From Candidatus Bathyarchaeota archaeon (GTDB taxonomy: Archaea; Thermoproteota; Bathyarchaeia; Bathyarchaeales; Bathycorpusculaceae), in the NCBI GenBank assembly GCA_026014725.1, contig JAOZHV010000001.1, forward strand, positions 36,531 to 100,530: 64,000 nt of DNA, written 5' to 3'. The position numbers and the translations under genes were made by a program. How positions within the stretch are numbered: the stretch's first letter is position 1; the number at the start of each line of letters is the position of its first letter. This document shows positions 35,016 to 42,793 of the stretch, one piece after another. The notes under the pieces are model-generated. The model was given only the letters and a program-made list of their open reading frames with translations. It was not told the DNA's origin and did not search any database.

Positions 35016-35480
35016 ATGAAAGCATTGTTAGTTGTATATTCATATCACCACAAAAACACCCAAAAAATCGCCGAAGTCTTCGCAAAAGTTCTTGATGCAG
35101 AAATAGTGGCGCCACAGCAGGCAAACCCGATTGAGCTTGAGACTCATGATTTAGTTGGTTTTGGCGCGGGGATAGACAGCGGAAAACACTACAAAGAACT
35201 GCTTGACTTCGCCGACCAACTCCCTCAAGTCGAAGGCAAAAAAGCATTCATATTCTCAACAAGCGGCGTCTCGAACACACGGTACAGAAACAAAATCCAC
35301 ACTGCCCTAAGGGAGAAGCTGCAAGCAAAAGGCTATGTGATTGTTGACGAATTCAACTGCCACGGATTTAACACCAACAGTTTCCTCAAACACTTCGGCG
35401 GCATGAATAAGGGCAGACCCAACGAAGAAGACCTAAGGCACGCGGAAGAGTTTGCTCAAAACCTAAAGCAGAACCTTTAG
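35016..35480 (+). CDS. Flavodoxin-family protein
   Basis: 154 residues. FMN-binding type fold: 'LLVVYSYHHKNTQKIAEVFA' phosphate loop (S-x-x-x-N-T), 'GAGIDSGKHYKELLDF' and 'FIFSTSGVSNTRYRNKI'. It resembles archaeal flavodoxins of unknown redox partner. ATG start, divergent from the acyl-CoA synthetase. Confidence 0.88.
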   Translation: MKALLVVYSYHHKNTQKIAEVFAKVLDAEIVAPQQANPIELETHDLVGFGAGIDSGKHYKELLDFADQLPQVEGKKAFIFSTSGVSNTRYRNKIHTALREKLQAKGYVIVDEFNCHGFNTNSFLKHFGGMNKGRPNEEDLRHAEEFAQNLKQNL

Positions 35481-35509
35481 AATTAAGGCGGTTTTTTAGA
35501 AGCGAACTT

Positions 35510-35617
35510 TGGTGCCGGGGGCGGGATTCGAGCCCGCGACTTCTGGCAAAGAGCGTTGTGCCCCTTTTGTCTCCAGATTATGAGTCTGGCGCCCTAGCCA
35601 GGCTAGGCTACCCCGGC
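35510..35617 (-). tRNA. tRNA-Met(CAT), elongator, with intron at 45/46
   Basis: On the minus strand: acceptor GCCGGGG/CCCCGGC, D stem GCCT/GGGC, anticodon stem CCAGA/TCTGG with loop CTCATAA (anticodon CAT), T arm GCGGG-CTCGAAT-CCCGC, discriminator A, and an encoded CCA (35510-35512). Between anticodon stem and T arm lie 35 nt instead of 5. Removing 30 nt (35541-35570) leaves AGGTC, as in archaeal elongator tRNA-Met. The T-loop has C at the usual T54, a minor oddity. Confidence 0.93.
35541..35570 (-). other. 30-nt non-canonical tRNA intron
   Basis: In the precursor, exon CTGG (end of the anticodon stem) can pair with intron CCAG. This leaves 3-nt bulges AGA and AAG on opposite strands and an inner intron stem CAAA/TTTG or AAAGGG/CTCTTT. 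Cutting each bulge after its second base releases exactly this segment. That is a relaxed bulge-helix-bulge for the archaeal splicing endonuclease. Confidence 0.85.
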
Positions 35618-35761
35618 AAACGCAACCGTTTTGGCAGCGTCGTGTCTTTTTAGTTTGATTTCTGTCATTTAAACTTTTAAGGTAGCTTAGAATTTTGGTT
35701 ATCAACTACCAGTGGAGTCTGAGGTGATTCTGCAGAAAACAAGTGATAGCCGCGCGAGAAA

Positions 35762-36022
35762 CTAGTTGTTAGTGGTGGTTTCTGTTTTGTTTTTTTGGTG
35801 TTGCCTGTTTTTGTGGATAATATAGGCAACGAAGTAGGTTGCGCTCAGTATTAAGAAGGTGCTGTCTAGGGCGTTGGGGAAGGTTGGGAAGTATATCCAT
35901 TGGTCAAAGTATGTGGTGAATTTTAGGGCTATCCCGATTGTGCCAAAGAGGAAAGCGGTTAGGAGCAGGTTACTTAGGAGAGTTTTTGCGTTTACATTTG
36001 GGAATCTTGTTGATTGTTTCAA
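35762..36022 (-). CDS. Small two-helix membrane protein
   Basis: 86 residues: helices 'LLSNLLLTAFLFGTIGIALKF' region and 'STFLILSATYFVAYIIH', then a polar tail of Lys, Gln, Thr and Asn. No family recognised. A minus-strand TATA-like GATATATAC lies near 36068-36078. Confidence 0.6.
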   Translation of the reverse strand: MKQSTRFPNVNAKTLLSNLLLTAFLFGTIGIALKFTTYFDQWIYFPTFPNALDSTFLILSATYFVAYIIHKNRQHQKNKTETTTNN

Positions 36023-36232
36023 ACGCTAACCTCTTTGGCAGACAAATAGTGTCTATTGGGTGATATTAATGTATATATCACTTATCCTTGAAAGCGGATT
36101 ATCTAACCCTTCACTGATTCACAGTAATTTGATACTGTTAGGAAGAATTCATCCAGCAGCGTTTTCTGTTACTTGTTTTAAGATGAAAGCCCTTATAACT
36201 TTGAATCTTACTTTTTGTTGTGGTGAATTTGT

Positions 36233-36412
36233 ATGTGTGAATTTAACGTAATCTTGAATGGGAAAGTAGAGTTTAAGGATGTTATTTATGCTAAAGTTAA
36301 CGGCGATAACGTTACAGTCAAGAATATTTTGGGAGTAGCAAAAGAATTCAAAAACTGCAAAATCATCGAAGTTGATGTACCCAACACAAGACTTGTGCTA
36401 TCAGCAAAATAA
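36233..36412 (+). CDS. CooT-like small protein
   Basis: 59 residues translated by hand: 'MCEFNVILNGKVEFKDVIYA', then KVNGDNVTVKNILGVAKEF, ending LVLSAK. The MCE(F/S)NVYL start and the closing hydrophobic V-D-V-x-x-x-R-L-V-L fit the CooT family, whose founder is a nickel-binding protein with Cys2 as ligand. Other members have been annotated as RNA-binding. The [NiFe] maturation genes lie 4-9 kb away. Start at ATG 36233 follows TTGTGGTGAAT. Confidence 0.7.
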   Translation: MCEFNVILNGKVEFKDVIYAKVNGDNVTVKNILGVAKEFKNCKIIEVDVPNTRLVLSAK

Positions 36413-36497
36413 AAAACAACATTTTCTGTTTTTATTATCGAAAAAGTAAACTAGTTTAAACAACAACAATCTTCATGCAGCTTGGCAAGGAGACGCG

Positions 36498-37178
36498 ATG
36501 AGCAACAGACAAAAATTCGAACGCGACCTTACAGTAATTGTTGACAGGTTAACGTCGCATGAAGATAAGGAATGCCAAAACAAACTCAACATGCTAAAAG
36601 ACTGGCTCATCAAACTACAGAAAGAGAATGTTGTAAAAATAAACCACTCCATTATGGAACTCGTTTGCGCCAAATACTTATTCCAGAAAGGCTACGATGT
36701 CCAGCTTGAATACCCCTTAAACGAGATTCTCACCTGCGACTTATACGGCATCAAAGGACTAGGCAACCTCATTGTAGAAGTCGAAACAGGATACATCCCT
36801 CCAGAAAACGCCCTAACACCACTAACATACACAACAGCAAGACTGGCAAGCAAAATAATTCGCTACAGTGCTTTCGCAGGAAAATTCGCACTAGGCACGC
36901 CGCCACACTACATCTTGCCAATCCCACGTGCACTAGCCAAACCGCCAAGAAACCGAACAGATCAAGAGGTAACTCAAATAAAACAGCTCTGTGACGCCTA
37001 CTACCAAAACCCACCCGTGACGCTTGAAGAGGTTAGGAATGCGCGTATGCAAGAAATCTACATTATAGACGTGGACCGAGCATGTGTTCAAGAAATTGAC
37101 CCAGAAACCTACCTTAAACGGGCAATTCAGAAAGGCATCGTTTACGATTACATGACGCCGATAAACGGGGAACCATAG
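36498..37178 (+). CDS. Hypothetical protein, possible PD-(D/E)xK nuclease fold
   Basis: 226 residues. The central part 'MELVCAKYLFQKGYDVQLEY' followed by 'CDLYGIKGLGNLIVEVETG' has the E ... D ... (E)xE spacing of restriction-like nuclease cores, but no Lys in the usual place, so this is a structural guess. Five bases upstream of a GIY-YIG gene on the same strand, which gives the context of a small DNA-processing group. Confidence 0.6.
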   Translation: MSNRQKFERDLTVIVDRLTSHEDKECQNKLNMLKDWLIKLQKENVVKINHSIMELVCAKYLFQKGYDVQLEYPLNEILTCDLYGIKGLGNLIVEVETGYIPPENALTPLTYTTARLASKIIRYSAFAGKFALGTPPHYILPIPRALAKPPRNRTDQEVTQIKQLCDAYYQNPPVTLEEVRNARMQEIYIIDVDRACVQEIDPETYLKRAIQKGIVYDYMTPINGEP

Positions 37179-37182
37179 GGCC

Positions 37183-37443
37183 ATGGCATTTTACGTTTAC
37201 ATCTTGCTCTGTAACGATGGAAGCTTCTACACTGGTTACACTAAAGATGTGAACGAGCGGATACGGCAACATGAGAATGGCAATGGCGCGAGGTACACTA
37301 AAGCCCATAGACCGCGAAGTGTGGTGTACGTTGAAAGCTGTGATTCCAGAAGCGAAGCCATGAAGCGGGAGAGAGAAATAAAAAAGCTAAGCCACCGACA
37401 AAAAGCCGACCTAATTGCCTCTAAAACACAAAAAGAAAATTAG
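37183..37443 (+). CDS. GIY-YIG domain protein (YhbQ/UPF0213-like)
   Basis: 86-residue stand-alone GIY-YIG endonuclease module. 'FYVYILLCNDGSFYTGYTKDV' carries the YIL...YTG variant of GIY-YIG, then 'RIRQHENG' and 'EAMKREREIKKLSHRQK' with the conserved Arg and Glu. Cellular role in the family is not established. Confidence 0.88.
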   Translation: MAFYVYILLCNDGSFYTGYTKDVNERIRQHENGNGARYTKAHRPRSVVYVESCDSRSEAMKREREIKKLSHRQKADLIASKTQKEN

Positions 37444-37484
37444 ATAAGAGAACATTGGCAATACAATTTTATTGGTTGAATGAG

Positions 37485-37961
37485 ATGACAAAAAAGAAGA
37501 CTACTTGGCAGGAGAAACTAAACGACAGCAAAGGCTACCCTAAAGTCTCCGTAATAGAAGGCAAACTCAGCACACGTTGGGGCACAGGAACAGTTGTCAT
37601 CCCAGCGCCAATCGAAGTAGACGCATACATGCGCCAAGTGCCCAAAGGCAAACTCACAACCATAAACGAAATTCGCCAAGCCCTCGCCAAAAAACATCAC
37701 GCAACCATCGGCTGCCCCATAACCACAGGCATATTCGCTTGGATAGCCGCAAACGCGGCAGAAGAACAAAAACAACAGGGCAAAACCGACATCACACCGT
37801 ATTGGCGAACACTAAAAACTAAGGGTATAATAAACGAGAAATATCCAGGCGGAGCGGAAGCCCAAACACTGCTTTTGCAACAGGAAGGGCACAGCGTAAT
37901 CAAGAAGGGCAAAAACAGTTTTGTCAAGGATTATGAGAAAGCACTTGCAAAGCTAGAATAG
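37485..37961 (+). CDS. MGMT-like alkyltransferase family protein
   Basis: 158 residues from ATG 37485 (TTG at 37455 possible). The winged-helix DNA-binding half of O6-alkylguanine alkyltransferases is recognisable ('VPKGKLTTINEIRQALAKKH'). Instead of the PCHRV active site it reads 'GCPITTGIFAWIAANAA', the pattern of a divergent MGMT-like family that keeps a Cys. 'ITPYWRTLKTKGIINEKYPGG' completes that family's signature. Whether it transfers alkyl groups is unknown. It ends convergent with the next gene, overlapping nine bases. Confidence 0.75.
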   Translation: MTKKKTTWQEKLNDSKGYPKVSVIEGKLSTRWGTGTVVIPAPIEVDAYMRQVPKGKLTTINEIRQALAKKHHATIGCPITTGIFAWIAANAAEEQKQQGKTDITPYWRTLKTKGIINEKYPGGAEAQTLLLQQEGHSVIKKGKNSFVKDYEKALAKLE

Positions 37962-39200
37962 TAACGTTAAAACTAAGCCAGTAATCAAGGGTATTGATAC
38001 ATTATCATTTATGGGTAGCGGCAAAACTTCAATTGACATTGCAATGGCTGCGCCAACTAACGCTAAAAGCGGCGAAACAAAAAACAAGCCGCCTAAGAAT
38101 GCGAATAAGAAACCAGCTAGCGTGCCTTCCCAAGTTTTTCCTTTGTTAAAAGGCAAAGACTTAGAGATTAAACCGCCGAAAAGCGAAGCTGCACTGTCGC
38201 CCAAACAAAACATCGCTATAGCTGCGCTGCTCGCAGGAGATGGATAAATCACCAAAGTTAGCACTATGCCAAAGGCAAAGTAGAGTGGTGCTGCGGCAAA
38301 ACCGTTTAGTTCCGATTGAGAGGCGGCATGTCGCGTGATGGCTGAGATTAGTGGCAGTTCTCGTCCTTCTAAACGTGTCAACTCTGAAATAGTGTAGATT
38401 AATGCAATAATCACGATTAATGCGGCGACAACTGGGATGCTGATTAAGCCAGCGATAACTGGAACAAAGAATCCTGAAGCGTGAATGTCTTCTCTGACTA
38501 AGTCGTTGGTTGAGGGGAATGTGCGTTTGTGTGGTTTTCCATCCATGATTGGCAGGATTGCGGAGAGTTTGCCGTTGACTACTCGGTCAGCTTTCACTCT
38601 TATTACAAAGTCTGGGTTGAAACCGATTTTCAGCATTTCAGGCAGGAAAATGCAGCGGTTGTTTCGGTCATCGGCAACCACAACGCAGTCGCTTGGTTTG
38701 AAGCCTTCAGTTGCCAAAATCTTTTTGAGAATTTTGAGTTTGCCATCTGCTGTAATGGCTTCGCCCATGATTTTCCCCGTTAATTTGCCGTCTTGTATTT
38801 CTACGTCAACGCCGTAAGCGTAGTCTGCGCCTACGCTGTCAGCTAATTTTTGAACAACAAACGTCGGCAACCCTGAGCTAATCAGCGCGGTTTTGCAGTT
38901 GCGGAGTTTGAGTTGAGAGAACAGTGCTTGCAGGAATGGTGTGGCGGGCATCTTGTCAAAGATTTGCATCAGCCTCTCGACTTCTAGTCCTCTTATTTCG
39001 TAGAAAATGCGTTTTAGGACAGTTTCTATTTTTATGATGCCTGCTTTGTAGAGTAACCCCCAAAAAAGAATCCGTAATAGTCTTGTGAAGCCTGCGTTTT
39101 TGCCTGCTTGGAAGAAGAAGCGGTTCTCTGGAATAAGCACGCCTTCCACGTCGAATACGACTAGCCTGTGTTTGTTTGCTTCCATGTGTCCATAACTCAT
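37953..39200 (-). CDS. HAD phosphatase fused to CTP-dependent isoprenoid-kinase-like domain
   Basis: 415 residues. Residues 1-210 are a SerB/ThrH-like HAD phosphatase: motif I 'VVFDVEGVLIPENRF' (DxE, as in ThrH), motif II Ser in 'TALISSGLP', motif III 'VVVADDRNNR'. Residues 235-415 are a polytopic membrane domain with 'CLGDSAASLFGG', 'NKGKTWEGTLAGF' and 'IEVLPLPINDNVSIP', the motifs of dolichol/phytol kinases (Sec59/VTE5). One polypeptide thus may both add and remove phosphate on an isoprenoid alcohol. It begins 50 bases after the radical SAM gene. Confidence 0.82.
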   Translation of the reverse strand: MSYGHMEANKHRLVVFDVEGVLIPENRFFFQAGKNAGFTRLLRILFWGLLYKAGIIKIETVLKRIFYEIRGLEVERLMQIFDKMPATPFLQALFSQLKLRNCKTALISSGLPTFVVQKLADSVGADYAYGVDVEIQDGKLTGKIMGEAITADGKLKILKKILATEGFKPSDCVVVADDRNNRCIFLPEMLKIGFNPDFVIRVKADRVVNGKLSAILPIMDGKPHKRTFPSTNDLVREDIHASGFFVPVIAGLISIPVVAALIVIIALIYTISELTRLEGRELPLISAITRHAASQSELNGFAAAPLYFAFGIVLTLVIYPSPASSAAIAMFCLGDSAASLFGGLISKSLPFNKGKTWEGTLAGFLFAFLGGLFFVSPLLALVGAAIAMSIEVLPLPINDNVSIPLITGLVLTLLF

Positions 39201-39250
39201 AAGCGACTTAACTGCTTGAACACAAAATAGGGGTTTTGTCTAAGATAAAA

Positions 39251-40585
39251 TTATCTTGTGCCGACGCATAGGTGCTCTTTGTTTTGGAGTTCAAGGGGGC
39301 ATCCTCCGCCGCAAACCTGCAGTTGATTGCAGTCCTTGCATTTTTCCTCAACGTAGCTGCGGCTTCGCAGTTTCTCAGCGAGGGGGTGGTGCCAGATTTT
39401 TTCCCACGGGTCAGTTAGGATGTTGCCTAAACTTTCGAAGTAGCTTTGGCAAGGGTAGATGTCGCCGTTTGGTGCGACGCAGGCGGTTATCATGGCGGCG
39501 GTGCAGGTTTTTATGCCTAAGCCCATGACGACGGGGTCTAGGTCGCAGTAGTGGGTTGGTGTGTACCAGAGGAATTTTAAGCCGAGTGTTTGGGCTTTGT
39601 CGCGGATTTGGGGCAGAAGCTTGTTTAGTTCCTGTGTGGTTAGGGCGAATTTTTGGCTTGTCGCGGGTGCCTTGCCTGAGTAGATGAGGCTGTTGCATCC
39701 GAAAGCGTCAACGTCGAGGGCTTTGATGAAGTCGATGGTGGTTAGGAAGTCTTTGGCGTTGTGTTTGCTCAGAGTCGTGTTTGTGGAAACGTAGATTTGA
39801 GACTGCACCGTGTTTTTGATGCCTTCTACGGTTTCGATGAAGCTGCCTTTAGTGTTGGTCATTTTGTCATGAACTTGGGGCTTGTGGGATTCAAGTGTGA
39901 TTTGCACGAAGTCTAAGCCTGCTTTCTCAAGCGCCTGCACGTAGGTTTGGTCTTTTAGTTTTCTGCCGTTTGTGATTAAGCCTGTGACCATGCCGTTTGC
40001 TTGTGCGTGCAGGAGCAGTTCGGGGAGGTCGTCTCGGAGTGTGGGTTCGCCGCCTGTGAATGTTAGGATGAAGACGCCTATTTCGCTTAGCTTGTTGATT
40101 ACGGTTTTCCACTGCTCCGTGGTTAACTCTGGCGTTTGGTGTGGTCCTCCTGCGTAGCAGTGGATGCAGTCGTTTTGGCAGCGAAACGTGAGCGCCATAT
40201 CCATCCGCAGTGGTGCTGTGTACTGGTAGGTGAAGGGTTCCTCTTTTTCAATTTCCAAGAACGTGACGGGGTCGATTTTTTCTGTTTGCGCCAGCGTGCT
40301 GATGGTGTAGATTAGTTTTTCGTAATCAGCCTTTGCCGCTTCTGGTTTGACGCGGTACATTTTGCGGATTTTGTTTATGACTTCTTGTTGGGGTAGTCCG
40401 AGCATGAAGTAGTAGGCGTAGGCTGATGCGGTTTGGTTTAGGTGCAAAACAGTGTTGGCGTTGATGACCATGACGCCTCTGCCGTCAGCTTCGACGCGGA
40501 GTTGAAGCGACATGCCTTTGAATTCGTCTTCTCCGCGGTAGGTGAATCTGCCGTGCGGAATGGTTTTCTTTTTGAACAGGCTCAT
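39251..40585 (-). CDS. PqqD-radical SAM-SPASM peptide maturase
   Basis: 444 residues from ATG 40585, preceded by GGAGGAGG; the frame reads further upstream but that sequence belongs to the preceding gene. Residues ~35-100 are PqqD-like ('VMVINANTVLHLNQTASAYA'), a peptide-binding module. C136-x3-C140-x2-C143 ('CQNDCIHC') binds the radical SAM cluster; 'FTGGEPTL' is the SAM site. The C-terminal SPASM has 'CVAPNGDIYPCQSYF' and 'CKDCNQLQVCGGGCPLEL'. Such enzymes modify ribosomal peptides or proteins. The gene starts one base after the Cys-tail protein's stop. Confidence 0.93.
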   Translation of the reverse strand: MSLFKKKTIPHGRFTYRGEDEFKGMSLQLRVEADGRGVMVINANTVLHLNQTASAYAYYFMLGLPQQEVINKIRKMYRVKPEAAKADYEKLIYTISTLAQTEKIDPVTFLEIEKEEPFTYQYTAPLRMDMALTFRCQNDCIHCYAGGPHQTPELTTEQWKTVINKLSEIGVFILTFTGGEPTLRDDLPELLLHAQANGMVTGLITNGRKLKDQTYVQALEKAGLDFVQITLESHKPQVHDKMTNTKGSFIETVEGIKNTVQSQIYVSTNTTLSKHNAKDFLTTIDFIKALDVDAFGCNSLIYSGKAPATSQKFALTTQELNKLLPQIRDKAQTLGLKFLWYTPTHYCDLDPVVMGLGIKTCTAAMITACVAPNGDIYPCQSYFESLGNILTDPWEKIWHHPLAEKLRSRSYVEEKCKDCNQLQVCGGGCPLELQNKEHLCVGTR

Positions 40586-40586
40586 G

Positions 40587-42215
40587 TTAGCGTCCTCCTC
40601 CACCCGCACACGCGCAGGCACATGAAACGCAGGCGCACGCACACGCGCAAGCCGCGCAGGCGCAGACGCATCCTGAGCCTTTTCTTGCTGGTTGATGTGA
40701 CGCTTTTGGTGGGGGTGGGACGATGGAGTTGGCGAATTTTTCTATGTTTGTGACTATGTTGTTTGAGGTGTTTTCGAGGGCTGTTGCGATGTTGTTTGCG
40801 AATTCTGCTCCTGGAATGGCTGGCGGTTTGGCTGATTGTGCTGGGGCTGGTATGTTTGGTTTGTAGGTGGGGTGTGGGTGGTAGATTGTGTAGCCGTACC
40901 ACCACCAGAACCACATTGGGCTGGGTTGGAAGGGGCGGTCGCGGAACACTGTTTCTGTTCGTGTTTTTTGATTGGGGTCTAGCATGAGCCAGAGCAGTTG
41001 CTCATCGTAGGCGTTTGAGGCGAGTTCTGGTGTTCCTGCCTGTTCAACCTGCGTCCACGCTTGGTTGACGATTTTTCTGTAGTAGTCGATGGTGTCTTTT
41101 CGGCTGAAGCCTTCGAGTTTTTGTTCTGTTGTGTCGCGCAGGGTCATGACAGTTTTGGCTAGTTTTTCCTCGTCCAGCGTGCCGCCAGGTTTTAGTGCGT
41201 GGAGGAAGTCTATTTCGTAGTAGCGCAGCGGGTTCTCGGTGGTGCCTGTCTTGTTCTCGTAGGGTGATAGCACTTCGAGTTTTAGGGAGGGTTTGGTTTC
41301 TTTTGCCCACACCGCGCGTTTTTGGAGTAGGCTGTAGAGGATTTCGGTTACAATCTGCGTCGGCTTTAAGCCAAGAAGGTAGGAGGCTTCGACTGCGGTT
41401 AAGCCGCGTTTGATGCCTAGGGTTTCTATGCTGACTTGGGGCGCTGTGTAGGTGCTTTTGCTGAGTTTGATTATGATGAATATAAAGATGATGATGGCTG
41501 CTATGCCGCCGATGACGCCTAGTATTATGATGAGTGTGTCTATGCCGCCAAAGCCCTGTTCAGTTGGCTTGTAGTTTGGCAACGCGGTGGCTGGGAATGA
41601 AACGGCGAGTGGGATTTGTTGTCCTGCTTGGAGCGTGGGGATTTCCCAGTAAACTGCCAAGTTGCCTTCTATTATCATGGTGTTTTGCCATGGGTGGTTG
41701 GGGTCAAATTTTATGTCGTTTGCTGTTACGCTTGGGGGCAGAACGATTTGTACTCGTACGTCGTGGATTTGTGTGTTTTTGTCCCATTGGGGTGGGAATA
41801 TGAGGCGATAGTTGCCTTGGTTTGTGGTGTCGTTTGCTATCATGTTTGCGACGTTGGTTGTGATGGTGAACCAGATGCTGTCGCCTACCTGCAGGGGCGT
41901 TTTGAAGTCCACGGATGCCACGTCTGGGTTGTATTTGTAGTTGTTTAGGTTGTTGCCGTATTGGTCTACGGTTTCGCCGATGGTGAAGTCGCGGTTGGGC
42001 TGTGCCACGTCAAAGGCGCGCATGGTGTTGGCTGTTATGGTTACTGTTATGTTGTAGGTTACGTCGATGGTGCCGTCTTGGTTGATGAAAACCTGCACCC
42101 ACTCATGGTCAACATTGTAGACTGGCCCGTCCTGCGCGCTGGCTAAGCTGGCGGCTACAAGTGCAACCGTCAACGCGAGAAGGAGGGTGATTGTGCAGGT
42201 TTTTGTTTTTACCAT
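40587..42215 (-). CDS. DUF2207-type membrane protein with Cys-Ala repeat tail
   Basis: 542 residues. Signal peptide 1-27, extracytoplasmic beta domain ~30-215, membrane helix ~225-250, cytoplasmic domain ~260-420 ('GLTAVEASYLLGLKPTQIVTE' is winged-helix-like), Pro-rich segment with 'WFWWWYGYTIYHPHPTY', and a tail at 513-542 with ten cysteines (516, 518, 520, 523, 525, 527, 529, 532, 534, 536), mostly as CA or CACA, ending GGGGR. The layout resembles DUF2207 proteins. The tail is the likely substrate of the adjacent SPASM enzyme. Confidence 0.85.
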   Translation of the reverse strand: MVKTKTCTITLLLALTVALVAASLASAQDGPVYNVDHEWVQVFINQDGTIDVTYNITVTITANTMRAFDVAQPNRDFTIGETVDQYGNNLNNYKYNPDVASVDFKTPLQVGDSIWFTITTNVANMIANDTTNQGNYRLIFPPQWDKNTQIHDVRVQIVLPPSVTANDIKFDPNHPWQNTMIIEGNLAVYWEIPTLQAGQQIPLAVSFPATALPNYKPTEQGFGGIDTLIIILGVIGGIAAIIIFIFIIIKLSKSTYTAPQVSIETLGIKRGLTAVEASYLLGLKPTQIVTEILYSLLQKRAVWAKETKPSLKLEVLSPYENKTGTTENPLRYYEIDFLHALKPGGTLDEEKLAKTVMTLRDTTEQKLEGFSRKDTIDYYRKIVNQAWTQVEQAGTPELASNAYDEQLLWLMLDPNQKTRTETVFRDRPFQPSPMWFWWWYGYTIYHPHPTYKPNIPAPAQSAKPPAIPGAEFANNIATALENTSNNIVTNIEKFANSIVPPPPKASHQPARKGSGCVCACAACACACACVSCACACAGGGGR

Positions 42216-42568
42216 TTTGGCTCCTCAGTAACCTCAAAAGTCGTACCGCAATAGGGGCATTTAACGTATGGCACACCCGACGTTATTTTGATTTCGTTGG
42301 CGTTTATGCTTCCGCCGCAGTTGGGGCATTTGATTTGTGCTGCCTTCATTTGCCCTGAAACTTCGAGGCGTTGGATGATGGTTTTGGGCTTGCGCGTTAT
42401 GTAGTAGATTCCAACTATAATTGCGAGCCCAATAATGAAAAGAATGCCACTAGTCAAAAGCCTGCTCGTCATAACTTCAGGGGAGTAGGAAGCGGCAAGC
42501 GCAAAAATCACTGCAAAAAAGAACACCACAACCGCAGCGACACCGCCAAGAACAGCTAAGATTCTCAT
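42209..42568 (-). CDS. Membrane protein with C-terminal zinc ribbon
   Basis: 119 residues, two membrane helices (5-27, 38-58) and a zinc ribbon ('IKCPNCGGSINANEIK', 'YVKCPYCGTTFEV'). First gene of the Cys-tail/radical SAM operon; its end overlaps the next start by seven bases. A minus-strand GGTTTAAATTCC ~30 bases upstream of the ATG suggests a nearly leaderless transcript. Function unknown. Confidence 0.8.
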   Translation of the reverse strand: MRILAVLGGVAAVVVFFFAVIFALAASYSPEVMTSRLLTSGILFIIGLAIIVGIYYITRKPKTIIQRLEVSGQMKAAQIKCPNCGGSINANEIKITSGVPYVKCPYCGTTFEVTEEPKW

Positions 42569-42590
42569 AACTAGTTCAGGTGTAAAGCTT

Positions 42591-42603
42591 GGGAATTTAA
42601 ACC
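42591..42603 (-). promoter_or_regulatory. TATA box of the Cys-tail/radical SAM operon
   Basis: Minus-strand GGTTTAAATTCC centred 30 bases upstream of ATG 42568. Confidence 0.5.
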
Positions 42604-42793
42604 TAGTCCTTTCGTAGGGATGCTTGTATTATTCATTTCTCGGTAGCCATTCTTTTCAACAAAGTTTGTAAATAGTATTCCACTGATTTGTGAATCTCGG
42701 TTCAACCTTGCACGCGGAAAGCAATATCATCGCAAATGTAATCATTTTTTTTTAATAAGTGAATGCTATAACAAAGTAAATTGAGGGACCAGA

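Noticed and set aside
40442..40914. Open frames on both strands around the Cys-rich tail (Arg/His-rich products)
   Set aside because: Off-frame readings of the repetitive Cys/Ala/Pro codons; the chosen frame carries the signal peptide, membrane helix and stop-start coupling.
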